From Argentina anserina (lineage: Eukaryota; Streptophyta; Magnoliopsida; Rosales; Rosaceae), in the NCBI RefSeq assembly GCF_933775445.1, contig NC_065876.1:6448001-6512000 (forward strand): a stretch of DNA of 64,000 nt, read 5' to 3'. The notes beneath the pieces were generated by a model. It ran no database searches. It saw only the letters and a program-made list of their open reading frames with translations, and was not told the DNA's origin. Shown piece by piece: positions 42,440 through 54,943 of the stretch (positions are counted from its first letter, which is position 1; each line of letters opens with the position of its first letter). Both the position numbers and the translations under genes were made by a program.

Positions 42440-44091
42440 CTAACACGAGCCATTTGGTATAGTGGCATCAGATTTTTCCAATTTGCAGTCAATTCGCAAT
42501 GCCGCCAACCAGGAATTCAACTGAGAAAAGAGGATCGAAAATCAGGGGATTGATCACAGATTTCAGGACTAAGCCAAAAAAAAATGTCAATCTTGAAACA
42601 GAAACTCCGTCCTACCCTACCTGTATCTCAGAAACATTAGAGCACTCGTACCGCAGTCCTTGACGTGTTAAAATATAAAATGCATATCGAGTTCCTTCAT
42701 CATCTCGTGTAAAGCTTGGCAAGGGGCCTATTTCAACAATATCAGATAATAGGGTAGAGTCTTGAGGACTTATATCTGAAAAAATGAACAAGAAATAAAG
42801 TTCATCAGTAAACATATTATGTTACACTTTATTACACTTTATAGGAGAAGCCATGATGGAGAATTTCGTATGAGCTTCAAAGTTTGAAAATTAGCACTAC
42901 CATACCCCAGTTTGAGTTTTTGACCATAAATTAAGATTTAAACGAAATGCACAATGCAATGAAATGAGAAATCAGGGCCAATCAATCAAACCAGGATATC
43001 TTACAGCATTAAACTATATCTTGTTGCCAGACAGTGGCAAATAATTTGGCAAACACAAATTAAGGTGGCACAAGAAACAGGACTATGTCTGATTAAATAG
43101 TTACTTACCTGTGGATAACAAGTAGAAGAACATACAGGTCCCTTGCAAGACAACAAAGCGCGGAAGCCAGTCATCAACATCAGTATCATCAAGGGGAGGA
43201 GGTTCTCCTGGTAATGCTGTCCATCTCTATTATAAAGAAAACAAAAATTAAAGTGAGCAGACCATATTTGGCAACGTTAATTCAAAGTAGAATTTGACTT
43301 ATTAATACTTAAGAGTCATTACAGTTCGAATGTACAAATAGCCAGACAGACGAGCAGATCGCAAAATTTCATCAACATGTTCCAATCTGCGAAAAATACA
43401 AGTCTTTCAGTGACGTTAATGGTACATTGTGTTGAGACTTCATGAACCAAGGTACAGCTAAAAGAAGTTGCCTCCTAAGACCCAGTATTAGCAATAATAT
43501 GTAGCTTACTATTGTAAGATCATGTAAAATGGTCAAGTACGAAGTTCTTACTGAGCTTTCAAGTGAGCTTCCCTCTCTTCTATATCAGCGAGCTCTGTAC
43601 GAAGTGATTCTAGTTCTACAGCAGATAGCTCAACCTGACAATTACATTACTGTAGCAGGTCAGATGCATAAAAATATCACAACACCTAGTGAGAAATGCA
43701 AACAACTACTCAACCAACCTTTTCTTCACCATCTGTACCAGAACCCCATGGCAGCCCCCTTAGACCAAACAAGTTCAACTTCAGCATGTGTGCAGCAGTC
43801 CTTAATTTTCTTCGGCTCCAGCTAATGGACCTATCCTACACCAGATCAAGCAAAGTGAATACAATCAACACACAGTTTTTCAATTTACATTATATTTCGA
43901 TGTAGAACAGATGAAATTAGCCTCGAGCAATTATCTGCTCTTGGACGTGAAATAGATGAAGTTACGTTTTGAGAAGAGTCACCACTGGGTGGGGATGCTT
44001 TAAAATGATCTGGAATCACTTTTATCTTCCCAAGACCATCATCCATGAAGCTGATTTTCACTTCCAGAATAAGTTGCAAACCTGTGTCCAT
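42440..44091 (-). CDS. Pleckstrin homology (PH) domain protein, At4g23895-like
   Basis: Seven exons keep frame to give 266 residues: 44091-43909, 43835-43719, 43634-43552, 43386-43323, 43226-43109, 42775-42621, 42520-42440. The N-terminal 100 residues are polar. A short coiled coil (VELESLRTELADIEEREAHL) precedes a PH domain from SGYLYIRTRW through RFVVLQGTCMFFYL to the C-terminal helix SWLAALRIDC. PH domains bind phosphoinositides or proteins; no ligand can be named. The 5' end is the weak part: the ATG at 44091-44089 is followed by an acceptor-like CAG, so the first exon may instead begin after it and join an upstream exon. The donor after 43909 (GTTCTA) is also poor. It lies between NDPK and NdhS, matching the Arabidopsis order. 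Confidence 0.75.
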
Positions 44092-45523
44092 GACATAAGA
44101 TATTAAGAATCAATAATCAACATTATCGGATATCAAATGGTAAATGGCATACTATCCACTTCATATTCTATATGAGCTAAAAAGTCGAATTGCTTCGAAC
44201 TGATTTCAACAAAGATTTACGTCAAGTTTCAAAATATACCACCCGAAAGCTAATCTTATCATTCTTAGAAACCTCACTCGAGGCATATAGTTTCCGTATC
44301 CTATGATATAACAAAACAACCTATGAATTAGAGCTTGATAACTCGGAAAGTCGACAAATATGACCAATTGCAAAGGAAAACTGGAAAATCCTCATAATAA
44401 CTATTTGAGTAGCCACAATACATGAGATCCGATCCACATCAAATTTCTCAGCATCTCATGATAAGAAATAATAAGAGAATGAAAATTATACGAAAAACAA
44501 GAGATACCTCAATAATAACGAACTCGATTCAATTTTTGTTTTGCAGAACAAACTAGAATTCTCAAAAGAACCCTAAACGAAGCCAGATAATCCCAATTAG
44601 AGACATTGAAACATGACAAGAAAAGGAACATAACTTCATGAACAAAGCCTCCCAGAAACAACAAGAGCAAGTATACTTTGCATAAAAAATTCGATCGAAT
44701 GGGCAGTGTCTCAAACAAACTTCAAATTCAATGATCCAATCAAAACTACCAACGTTAAGCACTTACATGAATTCATCAACTTCTTACTGCTTGGCTATAA
44801 CAAGTTGCAGCATAACAAAAACAAAGATATAATCTTTGGGCTCAGAAAGAGCGCTTGTTAACGAAACTAACAGCCAAACAAGGAAAGAAGGGAGGAGATG
44901 ATACATACCAGTACAAAGAGACTTGTATTTTTAACAGAAAGACAGGAGCTTAATTGATGGAGAGGTCCCTCTTGTGTTCATGGAAAGTGTTTGACCTCCC
45001 AATCAGGTTGACTATTCGGTATAAGTTGCTCAGTTCTCAATGTTAGATGTCTATTTTGCCCTTACGTCACCGTGTTTTCTGGTTACGTAGAAATGTAGAA
45101 TTATAACATGCTGGGGCAGTGGGGCTTTTGGGTTTTCTGCTGGTTTTGTAATTAGTTTTGTAGATTGATTAATAATCATAAATATATTAGATCCGCCACG
45201 TATTTTGTTTAGAACAAAGGTTGATTAGACATGATCATAACCCAAATGATTTTGGACCATTGATGATGGACTTATTAATTAATCTCAATTCAAGATAAGA
45301 TTTCCGATCCACATTGGATTCCACCAAGTACATGGTTTACACTTCAGACCATTCCTTGTATAAACATGAATAGATTATGCAACAGTAACGTAGTTTGAGT
45401 CTGAGATGCTTGAGATGTGAATTCATCTTGTGGAACCATGACGACAGACAAAAGAGCATCAGATGAAGTGAACTAGGAGATAAGAGGCATAATTTTGATT
45501 GGAAAAGGAAACCAGAAACTGTT
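44092..45523. other. PH gene leader/promoter and 3' spacer of the repeat-rich gene
   Basis: Up to about 44960 this probably includes 5'-UTR intron and leader of the PH gene. No gene is supported in the rest. Confidence 0.4.
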
Positions 45524-48500
45524 TCAACGGGTAATTTCAAGAGCATCATGCGTCCAACTTAAACTCACTGACCCAGGCGCAACAGACTTAGACATCACAT
45601 TCTCATATTCCTCACCAGACGCACTTGAAACTGTTATATGATCAGAACTGATATCAAGTGACTTGTTTTCCCCAGTGCTACCAACAGAATGGAAGTGGCG
45701 GACCCGGTTCAGATAACCAGGCCGGCTGTGATCAGAGTGTGATGCATTGTGGAGAGTAGGAGACCTGTCCTTGATGCAGCCATTAACTGTCTCTACATCC
45801 AGAATCATACTTGTATCGACTTGCCTCGGACTTGATCCACATGATTTCTCCATATCGAGTACTAGAACTGATGCATTTACCTTCCTGTTGGCGGCAGAAC
45901 AAGCTGGAAAAAATTGCCCTTGTTTCAGCTCATTAGAAGATGAAAATGGCCCTACCTCATTCTCTTGGTCACAAATCTGAACATCCAGTTTCTGTTCATC
46001 TATCAGTAAGGCATGAGTTATGGCCCTAGTTTCTTCTCTCTGCTTCTTGTAAAAGAACATGGCTCTCTACAAGATAACCACAAGCATGAGCCATCAGTTG
46101 GACTATTGCAAAACATAATACAAATAGTTGAAAAAGAAAAGCATATATATGCAAAGGGTATATGTGGCAATGAAATCCAAGCCCAACGGAAAAACATAAA
46201 GATATTCTATACATACTTTGTTGGTATTAATTATAGACCAGTCCAGCATGTTCATACCTGAAAAACAGAATCATCTACGGCAACAAAAAGAGAAGCACTT
46301 GACGCAAGTTTTGGCAGCTCCACTTGGGTTTTTACAACTTTCTACATGACAGAAAGAAATACCAGTTAGTTGAAAAGAATTAAGAACACAATAAACCACA
46401 CATTCCAAATTTCCAATTATTAATTTTACCTCCAGACAGAGAAGCTCCAAAGAATCTCCATCAATGTTTTCATTCGGTTCTACATCTTTTAAAGTCAGAC
46501 ATTTATTGTATAACTCTGGATGCGTAAGCTCAACTGAAATGTCAAGCTTGGAGAGATACACAAGCCAAAAATGACCATCCTCATCCTTTGGCATCTCAGA
46601 ATGTTTGGGTAATTTCTCAGCAATACTTTTGGATATACATGGTTCCTTTGCTAACTCAACAGTATCTAGACCAATTTCGATTTTCTGACCTTTGTCCAAA
46701 TGAGTATCACTCTGGCTCTCTTGCAGCCATGATAACCCCAAGCAAGTTTCATCCTCATTTGCATATGCTGCAGATTTCAATTCATGAGAGACTGAAGGAA
46801 GCTCTACATTCACACCACCAATTGAGCCGTTCAACATATCTGCACTTGTCTCCATCTGCTGGTCGCCTATAAGTTCTGCCTTGTGGTTCCAATCAAACGT
46901 CCCATGTGCTGGAGCCTCAGGCCTGGTGGCAACATTATTTGCATCTTGGCCAGGCAAAGGAGGGTACAAACCATTGTCAAAAGGATTTCGCCACCCATAT
47001 TGATGCCCATGGCTGAAGTATCTGCCAGTATTAGGGACATCATGAGAAAATACAGGGTGATTTACATCCATCAAAGGTCTGGCAGTATACATAGGAAATG
47101 CAGGATAGTGATGCATAAGGGGATTAAAACCAACAGAAACGGGACCATGCTGGAAATGAGTGAAGTTGTTCACGAGTGGATACGGCCGATTCGGAAGACC
47201 TTTCCGGGCATTACCATGCACTGATCCAGCATTGGGACGATTAGCCCTCTTGTGATGATTGTGAGGTTGACGAAATTTGGAGTATGAGTTGCTAGATACT
47301 TGACCAGCATTGATTGAAGATGAAGAAGAGAAAACATCACAATCTTCCTGGGGTTTTTCACCTGTGGGAAGGTTCTTGGAAGGCAACTGCCAACTTCCCT
47401 TTCCTTCAGCAAAAGATGATCCTGAATCCTTGACACCACTGCTCCTTCCAAATTTGTTGTTATCAGGATTGTGCCCGCTAGATTGTATCAACTTAGAATC
47501 ATCAGGTAGATCCACAGGAGAATTGGACGGCTTGGACACATCACAAATCAAATCCCTCTCAACTGATAAGTCACAAAAACTACTGTCATCCTTGTCAATC
47601 AGTCTCTTGGTATGCTTAGACAAACACGGCTGCTCAAGAGCTCCAGAAACATCTGCAACCTCCTTTGAAGGAAGGAGATTTATGTGAACTCTTTCATCCG
47701 GTTCCCCATACTTCAATTCTGATTGGATTGAGGGCCTAAAAGGTCCGCAAAGACAGTAATTAGCTGAAGATAAATATTTACAAGCCAAAGGAGACAAAAA
47801 GACAAAGTGAAGCACAAGCAAAAATCATCATGACAAACCCAGACAAAATCCAAATCCTGTATCCAAGTTATTAATATATACTTCGAAAGGACCAATAAAA
47901 ATGGTCATGCCGCTTGCTAATAATTCCTTCCAAAAAAAATTCTTCTTATCCATTTTCTGTATTACATTACCACTCATCTCAGTTATCACTTTTCGGCATG
48001 GTCTACAGTCTACAATACAAATTTCTAAACAGATAATGATAGATTGATAGGCACAAAATGGTTCACTCCAAAGACCAACACAACCAGGGCACTAGCACAA
48101 TTATAAGCATCGAAAAGTAAATGGCACATGCCTCATTTGACCAATAGAAATGAAGACCAGTATCATTTTACATATCATGCCGCTTACTGCATTCATTAGG
48201 AGTACACCACATACCGCAACTGCTGAAAATTTTCACCAGACAGAAAAATACCTGAATTGATCTTTTGAAAGATGAGAATAGGAACTAGGTGAATTCCTCT
48301 GTTTGTTACAGCTTGCATTTAAGTCTGCATCAGCATGGTGTAAATGAGATCCTTCCTCATCAGCAACATGCTCTGTCATGCCACTGACTTTCTTTTCTGG
48401 ATATAAATGTTGTGCCTTGATACTTTGGGATCTACTTCGGTCCTCTCTATCATCAGCTCTACTTCCCTTATTATCATCATACCTAATGAGTTCTCCAGCA

Positions 48501-50195
48501 TTCCTTTCTGGATCAACATACCGTTCCTTGGAACTCCGGGATTGGTCCTCCCTATCATCAGCTTTATTTCTCCTATCATCCTTATACCTAGTGTCCCCTC
48601 CATCATTCTTTTCTGGATCAAAATGTTGTTCCTTGGTACTTCTGGATCTGCTATATGTTTGGTCCCCTCCGTCATTATATATACTGTATCCTACATTATT
48701 CTTTCCTGGATCAACATTTTGTTTCTTGGTACTTTGGGATGTACTATACTCATGATACATTCTGTCATCACCTCTACTTCCCCTACCATCATTATACCTG
48801 GGATTTTCTCCATCATCATATCTTGATCTCTTATACCGAATTCCAATGGCATAACTTTCATCCTTTGCATGCTTACTACCTGACCTGTCACTGTGGTGAT
48901 CCCTTGAGGGACATTTGTCGTGGTGCCTATCTTCCAGGTGTCTCTTCTTACAGTCAAAATCTTCGGTTGTCCTGCTATCCCTTGGCCTACTATCACCGTC
49001 AGCATCTTCTTCATACCTAACTTCATAACTTGCAGCATCTTTGTGCTTACGATCTCTGTCAGCATCTTCTTCGTACTTACCTTTATATCTTGCAGCATCC
49101 TTGTGCCTACTATCTCTGTCAGCATCTTCTTTGTACCTAACTTTATAACTTGCAGCATCCTTGTGTTTACTATCTCGGTCAGCATATTCTTCGTACTTAG
49201 CTTTATATCTAGCAGCATCCTTATCAGCAGCTTCTCCTGTAACTTTACAGCTCGCACCATCCTTGTGCCTACTACCTCTATCAGCGTCTTCTCCATGCTT
49301 ACTGGCATAACTTGCAGCATCCTTGTGCCTACTATCTCTGTCAGCGGCTTCTCCATACTTGACTTTAGTACCTGCACCATCCGTGTGCCTAACATCTCTG
49401 TCAATGACTTCTCCACACTTACTAGTATAACTTGCACCATCTGCGTGCCTATTATCTCTGTTGTCGGATTTTCTAAACTTATATTTATAACCTACACCAT
49501 CCATGTATCTATCCGTGTCATCTCTCTCACATTCCTGATACTCACCCTTCTGAACAGACCCATCCCTGCTCCTCCTAATTAGTTTCTCAAGCTCCTTTGA
49601 CTTCAGATTTCGCACCTCCTCTTTCGAAGGCCTCTCTACAAAATCATACATACATATCAAGATGCATCCAGATTCATCATGCACATAGCACCAATCCGAA
49701 TTTGTTCATTTACAACATAAATAATCATTAAAGAATCTGAAAATTACTAAGCATACTTCATAAAGTACATTTAATATTATGCAGCAATTATCAACACAAG
49801 AACAGCAAGAACATAAAATCAAAGCTGCACAGAAAAATTAAAAAAATTAAAATTAAAAACTGAGTCACATTACCGGTGTCAGCAATTTCATCCTTCATAT
49901 TCTTGTTCTTGTTCTTCTTCTCACTCTCTCTTCTCCTCTTCGAAGAAATTTGCTCCACGTCAGCGAAAACCTCACTGTCATTTTCATGAAGACACCGATT
50001 CCCGCCGCCGTCTTCGAGCTTTCGCTTCTCGCCGGCGTGCGAAACCGTGACGGAACTCTCCTCTTTACACGTCTTAGTCTTCCTTCTCCCTCCTTCTCTT
50101 TCTTCGTCATCAACTATCTCCGTCTCGGAGTCAGGGTAGCCTGAACTGTGCTTGCTCTGCTTCCGAGACGACGTCGTTCGCGAGCTCTTCTTCAT
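45524..50195 (-). CDS. Large low-complexity, Arg/Asp/Lys/Ser-rich protein with internal repeats
   Basis: Five exons keep frame to give 1,212 residues: 50195-49874, 49635-48252, 47735-46430, 46341-46258, 46066-45524. The N-terminus is Ser/Arg/Lys-rich with nuclear-localisation-like clusters (SSKRRRESEKKNKNKN). Residues about 166-327 hold roughly eight to nine copies of a 20-residue unit of type DRDSRHKDAASYKVRYKEDA. Residues about 408-527 hold four looser copies of a 30-36-residue unit (STKEQHFDPEKN ... DDREDQSRS). The middle is His/Pro/Asn/Gly-rich and the C-terminus Ser-rich. No CCCH finger, RRM or enzyme motif is visible, although such proteins are often auto-named after zinc-finger proteins. 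A nuclear RNA-related role is only suggested by composition. It is transcribed away from NdhS, sharing a 1.1-kb divergent upstream region. Confidence 0.82.
48377..48736 (-). repeat. In-frame repeat family 2 in the 1,212-residue protein
   Basis: Four imperfect coding units of about 90-108 bp. Each contains a basic word plus DPEKN or a variant, and most contain a RYxD word followed by an acidic-basic DDREDxSRS end. Copies are diverged but keep frame. Confidence 0.75.
48997..49462 (-). repeat. 60-bp coding minisatellite in the 1,212-residue protein
   Basis: About eight to nine head-to-tail 60-bp units encode the 20-residue repeat DRDSRHKDAASYxxxYxEDA. One unit is shortened (KVTGEAADKDAARYKAKY). 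Central units are most alike, the usual sign of recent unequal exchange. Confidence 0.9.
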
Positions 50196-51112
50196 CGTCG
50201 GTAAAATGAAAAGCTAAAAGAATTGAAATTCAGTGACGGTGGGACGGGAAAGAGGAAAGTTGATCGGAAATATGAGAGTTTATATTGCCGGAAAAGGGAG
50301 AGGGGGAATTTCGATTTTGATCTCACAGTACAGTAATTTGAGACCAACAGACGGAAGAAGAAGAAGCAAAGAAACTTCGGAGTGGCACAAATGACAACAC
50401 TGCCCGTTATTTTTATTACATCATCAATGAACGAAACAATAAATATACCGCACATTGGATCACGGTCTCGGAGCTTGTTAGATTTTGAGTTATGGAAAAG
50501 GAAATTCCGCTCTGTCCGAATGATGATTAGAATCTAAATCATTGTATATAACTCAAAACAACACACTTCATCAATTAATTTGCCACGAATAATTAACAAT
50601 ATTGTATACGTGTCAGGTCTATAGATCTCAAAACAAAAATAAATGTAGCATTTAGTTCGATTTGTGTAGATTAATTCGCTTTTTCTAGTTTGAAATGTAC
50701 ACGTTGTTGGGCTCAAAAACTGCAATATCAAAAGTTTAGTTGATATACCGTTGAAATTTTTGTTTTTTTCAGCCTTAGGATATTATCTTTCCACACCATG
50801 AGAATGGGGATGGAATCTTGGTTGGGTATATGAAGCCCATACTTCTCAACCAAGAGTAGCTTATTATCATTATGTAAATGCTTTTATATATCCAATCTTT
50901 ATCGATTTTTTTAATATTTAATTTTTTTTATATTTTGTCAAAATTTCTATTTTTAGAGATCTTCGATATCTCCTCGATAGTCGATATTTTAGTCCTCGGC
51001 CGGACTAGCATAAGTGGATAGAATGTCGTTATAGGATTAGATTCGCGTACAATCCAAAATAATAAGTCAATTTTTTATCAAATCCAGTGCATTATAAATC
51101 CAATAATCCACT

Positions 51113-51120
51113 TATAAATA
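51113..51120 (+). promoter_or_regulatory. ndhS: Candidate TATA box of NdhS
   Basis: TATAAATA about 210 bp upstream of the start codon. Another upstream start is possible; placement is by sequence only. Confidence 0.35.
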
Positions 51121-51154
51121 GACTGGCTCTGGATTGGACCTAGGTATTACCCTC

Positions 51155-51160
51155 CACGTG
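51155..51160. promoter_or_regulatory. ndhS: G-box core near the NdhS start
   Basis: CACGTG about 170 bp before the NdhS ATG, a motif common in light-regulated plant promoters. It falls downstream of the candidate TATA box, so one of the two assignments may be wrong. Confidence 0.35.
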
Positions 51161-51330
51161 TGTAGTATGTTGTGTATTGGTGATTGGTGATAGAGAGAAC
51201 AAACCTAGACGCATCCAACTAGTTGGGGAAGATAGGATCATATACTCATCATAGGACAGTGTTACACAAAAGCTTTGTGTGGCCACAAATCTTTTTCCAT
51301 CTCTCAGAGCCTGCAACTTTCAATCAAACA

Positions 51331-52074
51331 ATGGCTTCCAACATCAATCTCCCTAGCTTTCAGGGTCCTCTTCTAAAATCCAATTTCCTTGGTAGAAATG
51401 ACCTCTATAATCTTGCCCCTAGGCCTTGTTTCACAGTTCAAAGAAGGCCATCCCCTCATCACCTAAGAACATATGCCAAGTTTAATCTTTTCGAAATCTT
51501 GGGAGGCAGAGGACTTCTAAATGGTGAGCGAGGCGTCGAGAAAGAGCTTACAAGAAATGTCGAAGAAGAAGCAGCAGCAGCAGCTGTTGGTGATGAGACA
51601 GAGAAAACAGAGGGAGAAGAAGAATCAGAAGGCTCGGCAGTTGCTGGCATTGACAGTGCTCAAGAAGCTGCTTTTGAAAAGGAGTTGATGGGGCTTACTG
51701 GAGGATTTCCTGGTGGTGAAACAGGGTTGAGAAAGTTCATTGAGAAAAACCCACCTCCCAAGAAACCCCCAGCTGCAAAATCTGGAACAACAGCAGCGAT
51801 TATGAACTCAAAGAAGCCGAAAGCACCTGAATTGCCATTGTTACTACCTGGTATGATCGCCATTGTTAGCAATCCAAATAGCCCGTATCACATGTACTGT
51901 GGCATTGTTCAGAGAATCACCGATGGAAAAGCTGGGGTTCTTTTCGAGGGAGGGAACTGGGATCGGTTAATCACTTTTCGACTGGAAGAGTTAACTCGCA
52001 GAGAGAAAGGACCTCCAGGGAAGAATCCCAGATCCGCGATTCTTGAACCTCTGCTTCAAAGGGATTCTGAATGA
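51331..52074 (+). CDS. ndhS: NdhS (CRR31), ferredoxin-binding subunit of the chloroplast NDH complex
   Basis: A single-exon frame of 247 residues. NdhS forms part of the electron-donor module of the photosynthetic NADH dehydrogenase-like complex, which takes electrons from ferredoxin for cyclic flow. The N-terminus (MASNINLPSFQGPLLKSNFL) is a plastid transit peptide. An acidic Glu/Ala-rich linker lies at about 65-105. The C-terminal SH3-like domain begins near LPLLLPGMIAIVSNPNSPY and continues through MYCGIVQRITDGKAGVLFEG to WDRLITFRLEELTRRE. The frame is open upstream to 51223, but the ATG at 51331 starts the transit peptide and matches the known length of about 250. It is convergent with the KGD4-family gene. 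Confidence 0.93.
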   Translation: MASNINLPSFQGPLLKSNFLGRNDLYNLAPRPCFTVQRRPSPHHLRTYAKFNLFEILGGRGLLNGERGVEKELTRNVEEEAAAAAVGDETEKTEGEEESEGSAVAGIDSAQEAAFEKELMGLTGGFPGGETGLRKFIEKNPPPKKPPAAKSGTTAAIMNSKKPKAPELPLLLPGMIAIVSNPNSPYHMYCGIVQRITDGKAGVLFEGGNWDRLITFRLEELTRREKGPPGKNPRSAILEPLLQRDSE

Positions 52075-53160
52075 GTCATTTTCTTAGTTTCTGTACCATA
52101 AGCATGTGTATTATATTCGGAATGTGCAAATAAAGAAATTCCAAGCTTTTATGACAATCTCATTATTTGTAAACTGTAAAAAGATATGTCAAGGATGGAA
52201 TTCAATATCACATCTTTAAGGTGTTTGACTACACATGAATTTCCGCCAGTAGTTGTCATTTAAAGAAAAAAGGGGAACTAAGAGCAACTCCAAGTGCTTC
52301 AAATGGTCAGAAAAATGTCCAGAATATGACCCTCCATTATTCAAGCTCCACAGAAGATCAGATGCAGCCACCCAACTGCCAATAAACGGTTGAAAAGAAT
52401 CAATACAAAGAAGACTGATGTCAAGTTTATCATGTCACCATTATGAAAATCTTGATGATAATAGATAAATTGACCAGTTGCATGCTCATAAAGATTTAAA
52501 ATACACTTCGGAAGTTTATATATAGTATTATAATGTAATATGAACATTAAGTAAATAAAATCAGAAAAGAAGCACATCATACAATACAACTAAACAAATG
52601 TAAGACGAAACATGATTATCAATTTTTTCACATTGATGATGCATATTTTCAGCTATGAGAGGTCACCAGAAGTAAATCTGACTATGTAAATCTTCACCGC
52701 ACCATCAGAAATGTAAATTACTCGTAACTATGAAAACTTGCAATGAAACTATAGTGTTAATCATGAGCAACATCTAGTTAGTGTTTCTATTTCACTAATT
52801 TATGATTCACATCCCAGTGATTTACTATTCGTTAACATAGGGTCTCAGATTAACAATACTCGTCCCATGACCAGTTGGAAAGATTTTCCTCCTGACCAAT
52901 AAAGTGAAATGAACTTACTGGCAATGAACTGGTGAAACTCACTTCCTGGTTCCCACCCACTTTCACAACACCCGAAACAGGCATTTTGAGTATCATATGT
53001 TTATATAAGGGAGAAAAAAAAAACACACATCTTATCACTTTCACCTATTTAAACTAGTAAATGCATGTCTCTGGGTGGCCAGTGAAGAGGCAAGCATTAG
53101 GGTTGAAGAACTCAATTCAATGAAAGTTGATGAATCGAACAATAAATATAAATTCTTCAA
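52075..53160. other. Convergent 3' spacer between NdhS and the KGD4-family gene
   Basis: Should contain both 3' UTRs. The open frames here lack recognisable motifs. Confidence 0.4.
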
Positions 53161-54647
53161 CTATAGGTTAAAAGTTCCACACACCATAATAGCCTCAATC
53201 TCTTCTTTGGATACTGGTGTTCTTGGGGGTTGTTCAGAAGCTTTTCCTCCCAAAGTTGGTGAAGCCTTTGAACCTGAGAAGAAACCTTGAACAGAATCAC
53301 CGGCCAAAGGTGCTGCTGCCTGAGATTCAGAACCTGCCACAGTAAATTGCCAGATTTAACGAAAAAAAAAAACAAATTATATCCATAACGAACTAGTATC
53401 AAAGCAAAGCATAAAGAGTAGAAAGAGAAGAGGTAAAAAAAAAAACTTAAGAATTAGCTCAATAGAAGCATCAAAACTAGGCTGAAGATTAAAAGATGGT
53501 GATGTCATGCATATCGACATATTACTCGTGGACGCAGAGCACAGAATACTCAGCTACTCACAGTGTACTTAATGTCATGTTACCAAAGAGTTTTATGTTG
53601 TATCATAATAAATCACAATAATAGTTTCAAACATCATTCACCTCATCAATAAAATTCCATAACAGGAGGCTAACATTTCAAATGTAAAACAAAACAGTGA
53701 CATCCTACATAATATAATGAGAGTGGCCAGAATCTTCAATGCTTATTGCAATAGTCAAACATGGTTCCACAAGGCTAGTAGTACGCATGACTGAGAGTGC
53801 AAAGGAAATAACTAAACTTTTGATCAAGAAGGCTCCAAATGCCAGTTCCTTTGAGTTATGACTATATATTATCAGCCTAAGTTGTGGCTTTTCCCACTTA
53901 GACTATGTCTCTCTTACAAAAGCATAAATTTGGCAACTCAATTTAAGCAGCACCTACTCATAAAAATAGAGATACTCACGATGTGCTGCATTAATTTCAC
54001 TAACCTCAATTTTTTTGGGAAAAGTTCATTTTAATATGTGAGCAAAGTATTATTACACCCAAACATTCTGTAACAAGAGAAAGTTCGAAACGTGTACTGA
54101 AGCTTCCCATTCCCAATAAGCACCCTCGATTAAACAGGCCTAATTACTGTTCACTTTTAAAATGCTAATAACATTCTCAACACATCAAATTCCATCTCTT
54201 ACAAACTCACCCAAAACTCCAATGAGTAATTTGTATGATCCAGCCAAGCTGAAGGACTTACATACTTCCATTCAAAAAAAAAAACTTACATACTTAAAAC
54301 TTGACCAAGTGTTACTTAATCTAAGCAAATCGAAAACCCAGTAACCTATTAAAATGGTGCAGGCATACTCAAAACACAGGCAAGTCTTGACAGAACTAAA
54401 ACCACTCTCTAAAGTTCAAAACTTACCGGGGTCTTGATCACATACTACAAATTCAATTATCATCTTATAGGCCAATCGAAAAGAACCCATCAAAATTGAA
54501 ACCAAGTGCATATAAATGCACAAACATAACGCTGAGAAAGAATTCCTACAGTATATGGGTAACGATGAATAAGGAGAATTGAAAGAGGCACAGACCAGCC
54601 GGCTTTGGATGTCTCTGGGGAAATTTGATGCGAGGGATTCGCTTCAT
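53161..54647 (-). CDS. KGD4/MRPS36-family small mitochondrial protein
   Basis: Two exons, 54647-54596 and 53333-53161, join at a split Gly codon (G|GT) and give 74 residues. The start MKRIPRIKFPQRHPKPAG and the end TPVSKEEIEAIM are the two conserved blocks of the KGD4/MRPS36 family: a basic I[KR]FPxRxxPKP motif, a variable Ala/Ser linker, and an acidic EEIExI helix. In yeast and animals these proteins tether the E3 subunit to the 2-oxoglutarate dehydrogenase complex. The plant role is inferred from family membership. The last residues (VCGTFNL) differ from the usual LGG-type end, and a GTGTGT word after ATG could be a donor to a third exon that I did not find. The intron is 1.26 kb. Confidence 0.68.
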
Positions 54648-54943
54648 CAACTGGGCTCCACCCATCTCTTCTCTTCTCTTCTCTTCTCTTCTTCGATGTA
54701 TCTGTCCTGATTGACAATATGCAGCACAAGAAGAACATCAACACACCAGCCCACTATCCACTGGGTTACCCGGCCCATTTAACTTGGTTTAATAAAAAAA
54801 AATCTCAGAATGCAAAAGTTAATGATCCAATATTTACTACAACAAAAATTATTAGTTTCGAAGCATAGGCGGATCCAGGATTTAAGAATAGTCTAAACTC
54901 GGATTCTCTCCTCATGAGCTCTTACCTCATATTGCCTCATAGG

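Larger units (their letters stand above)
50196..51330. other. Divergent upstream region of the repeat-rich gene and NdhS
   Basis: Contains the GC-richer leader of the minus-strand gene near 50196-50400, then AT-rich sequence leading to the NdhS promoter motifs. No gene is seen. Confidence 0.5.

Noticed and set aside
45747..47687. Plus-strand open frames antisense to the repeat-rich gene (for example 46883-47224 and 47310-47687)
   Set aside because: They are shadows of the long minus-strand exons and lack recognisable motifs.
48376..49582. Several long overlapping open frames on both strands (up to about 250 codons) across the repeat region
   Set aside because: Repeat units are multiples of three, which keeps all six frames free of stops. 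Only the minus-strand frame that splices to neighbouring exons and carries the 20-residue repeat is supported.
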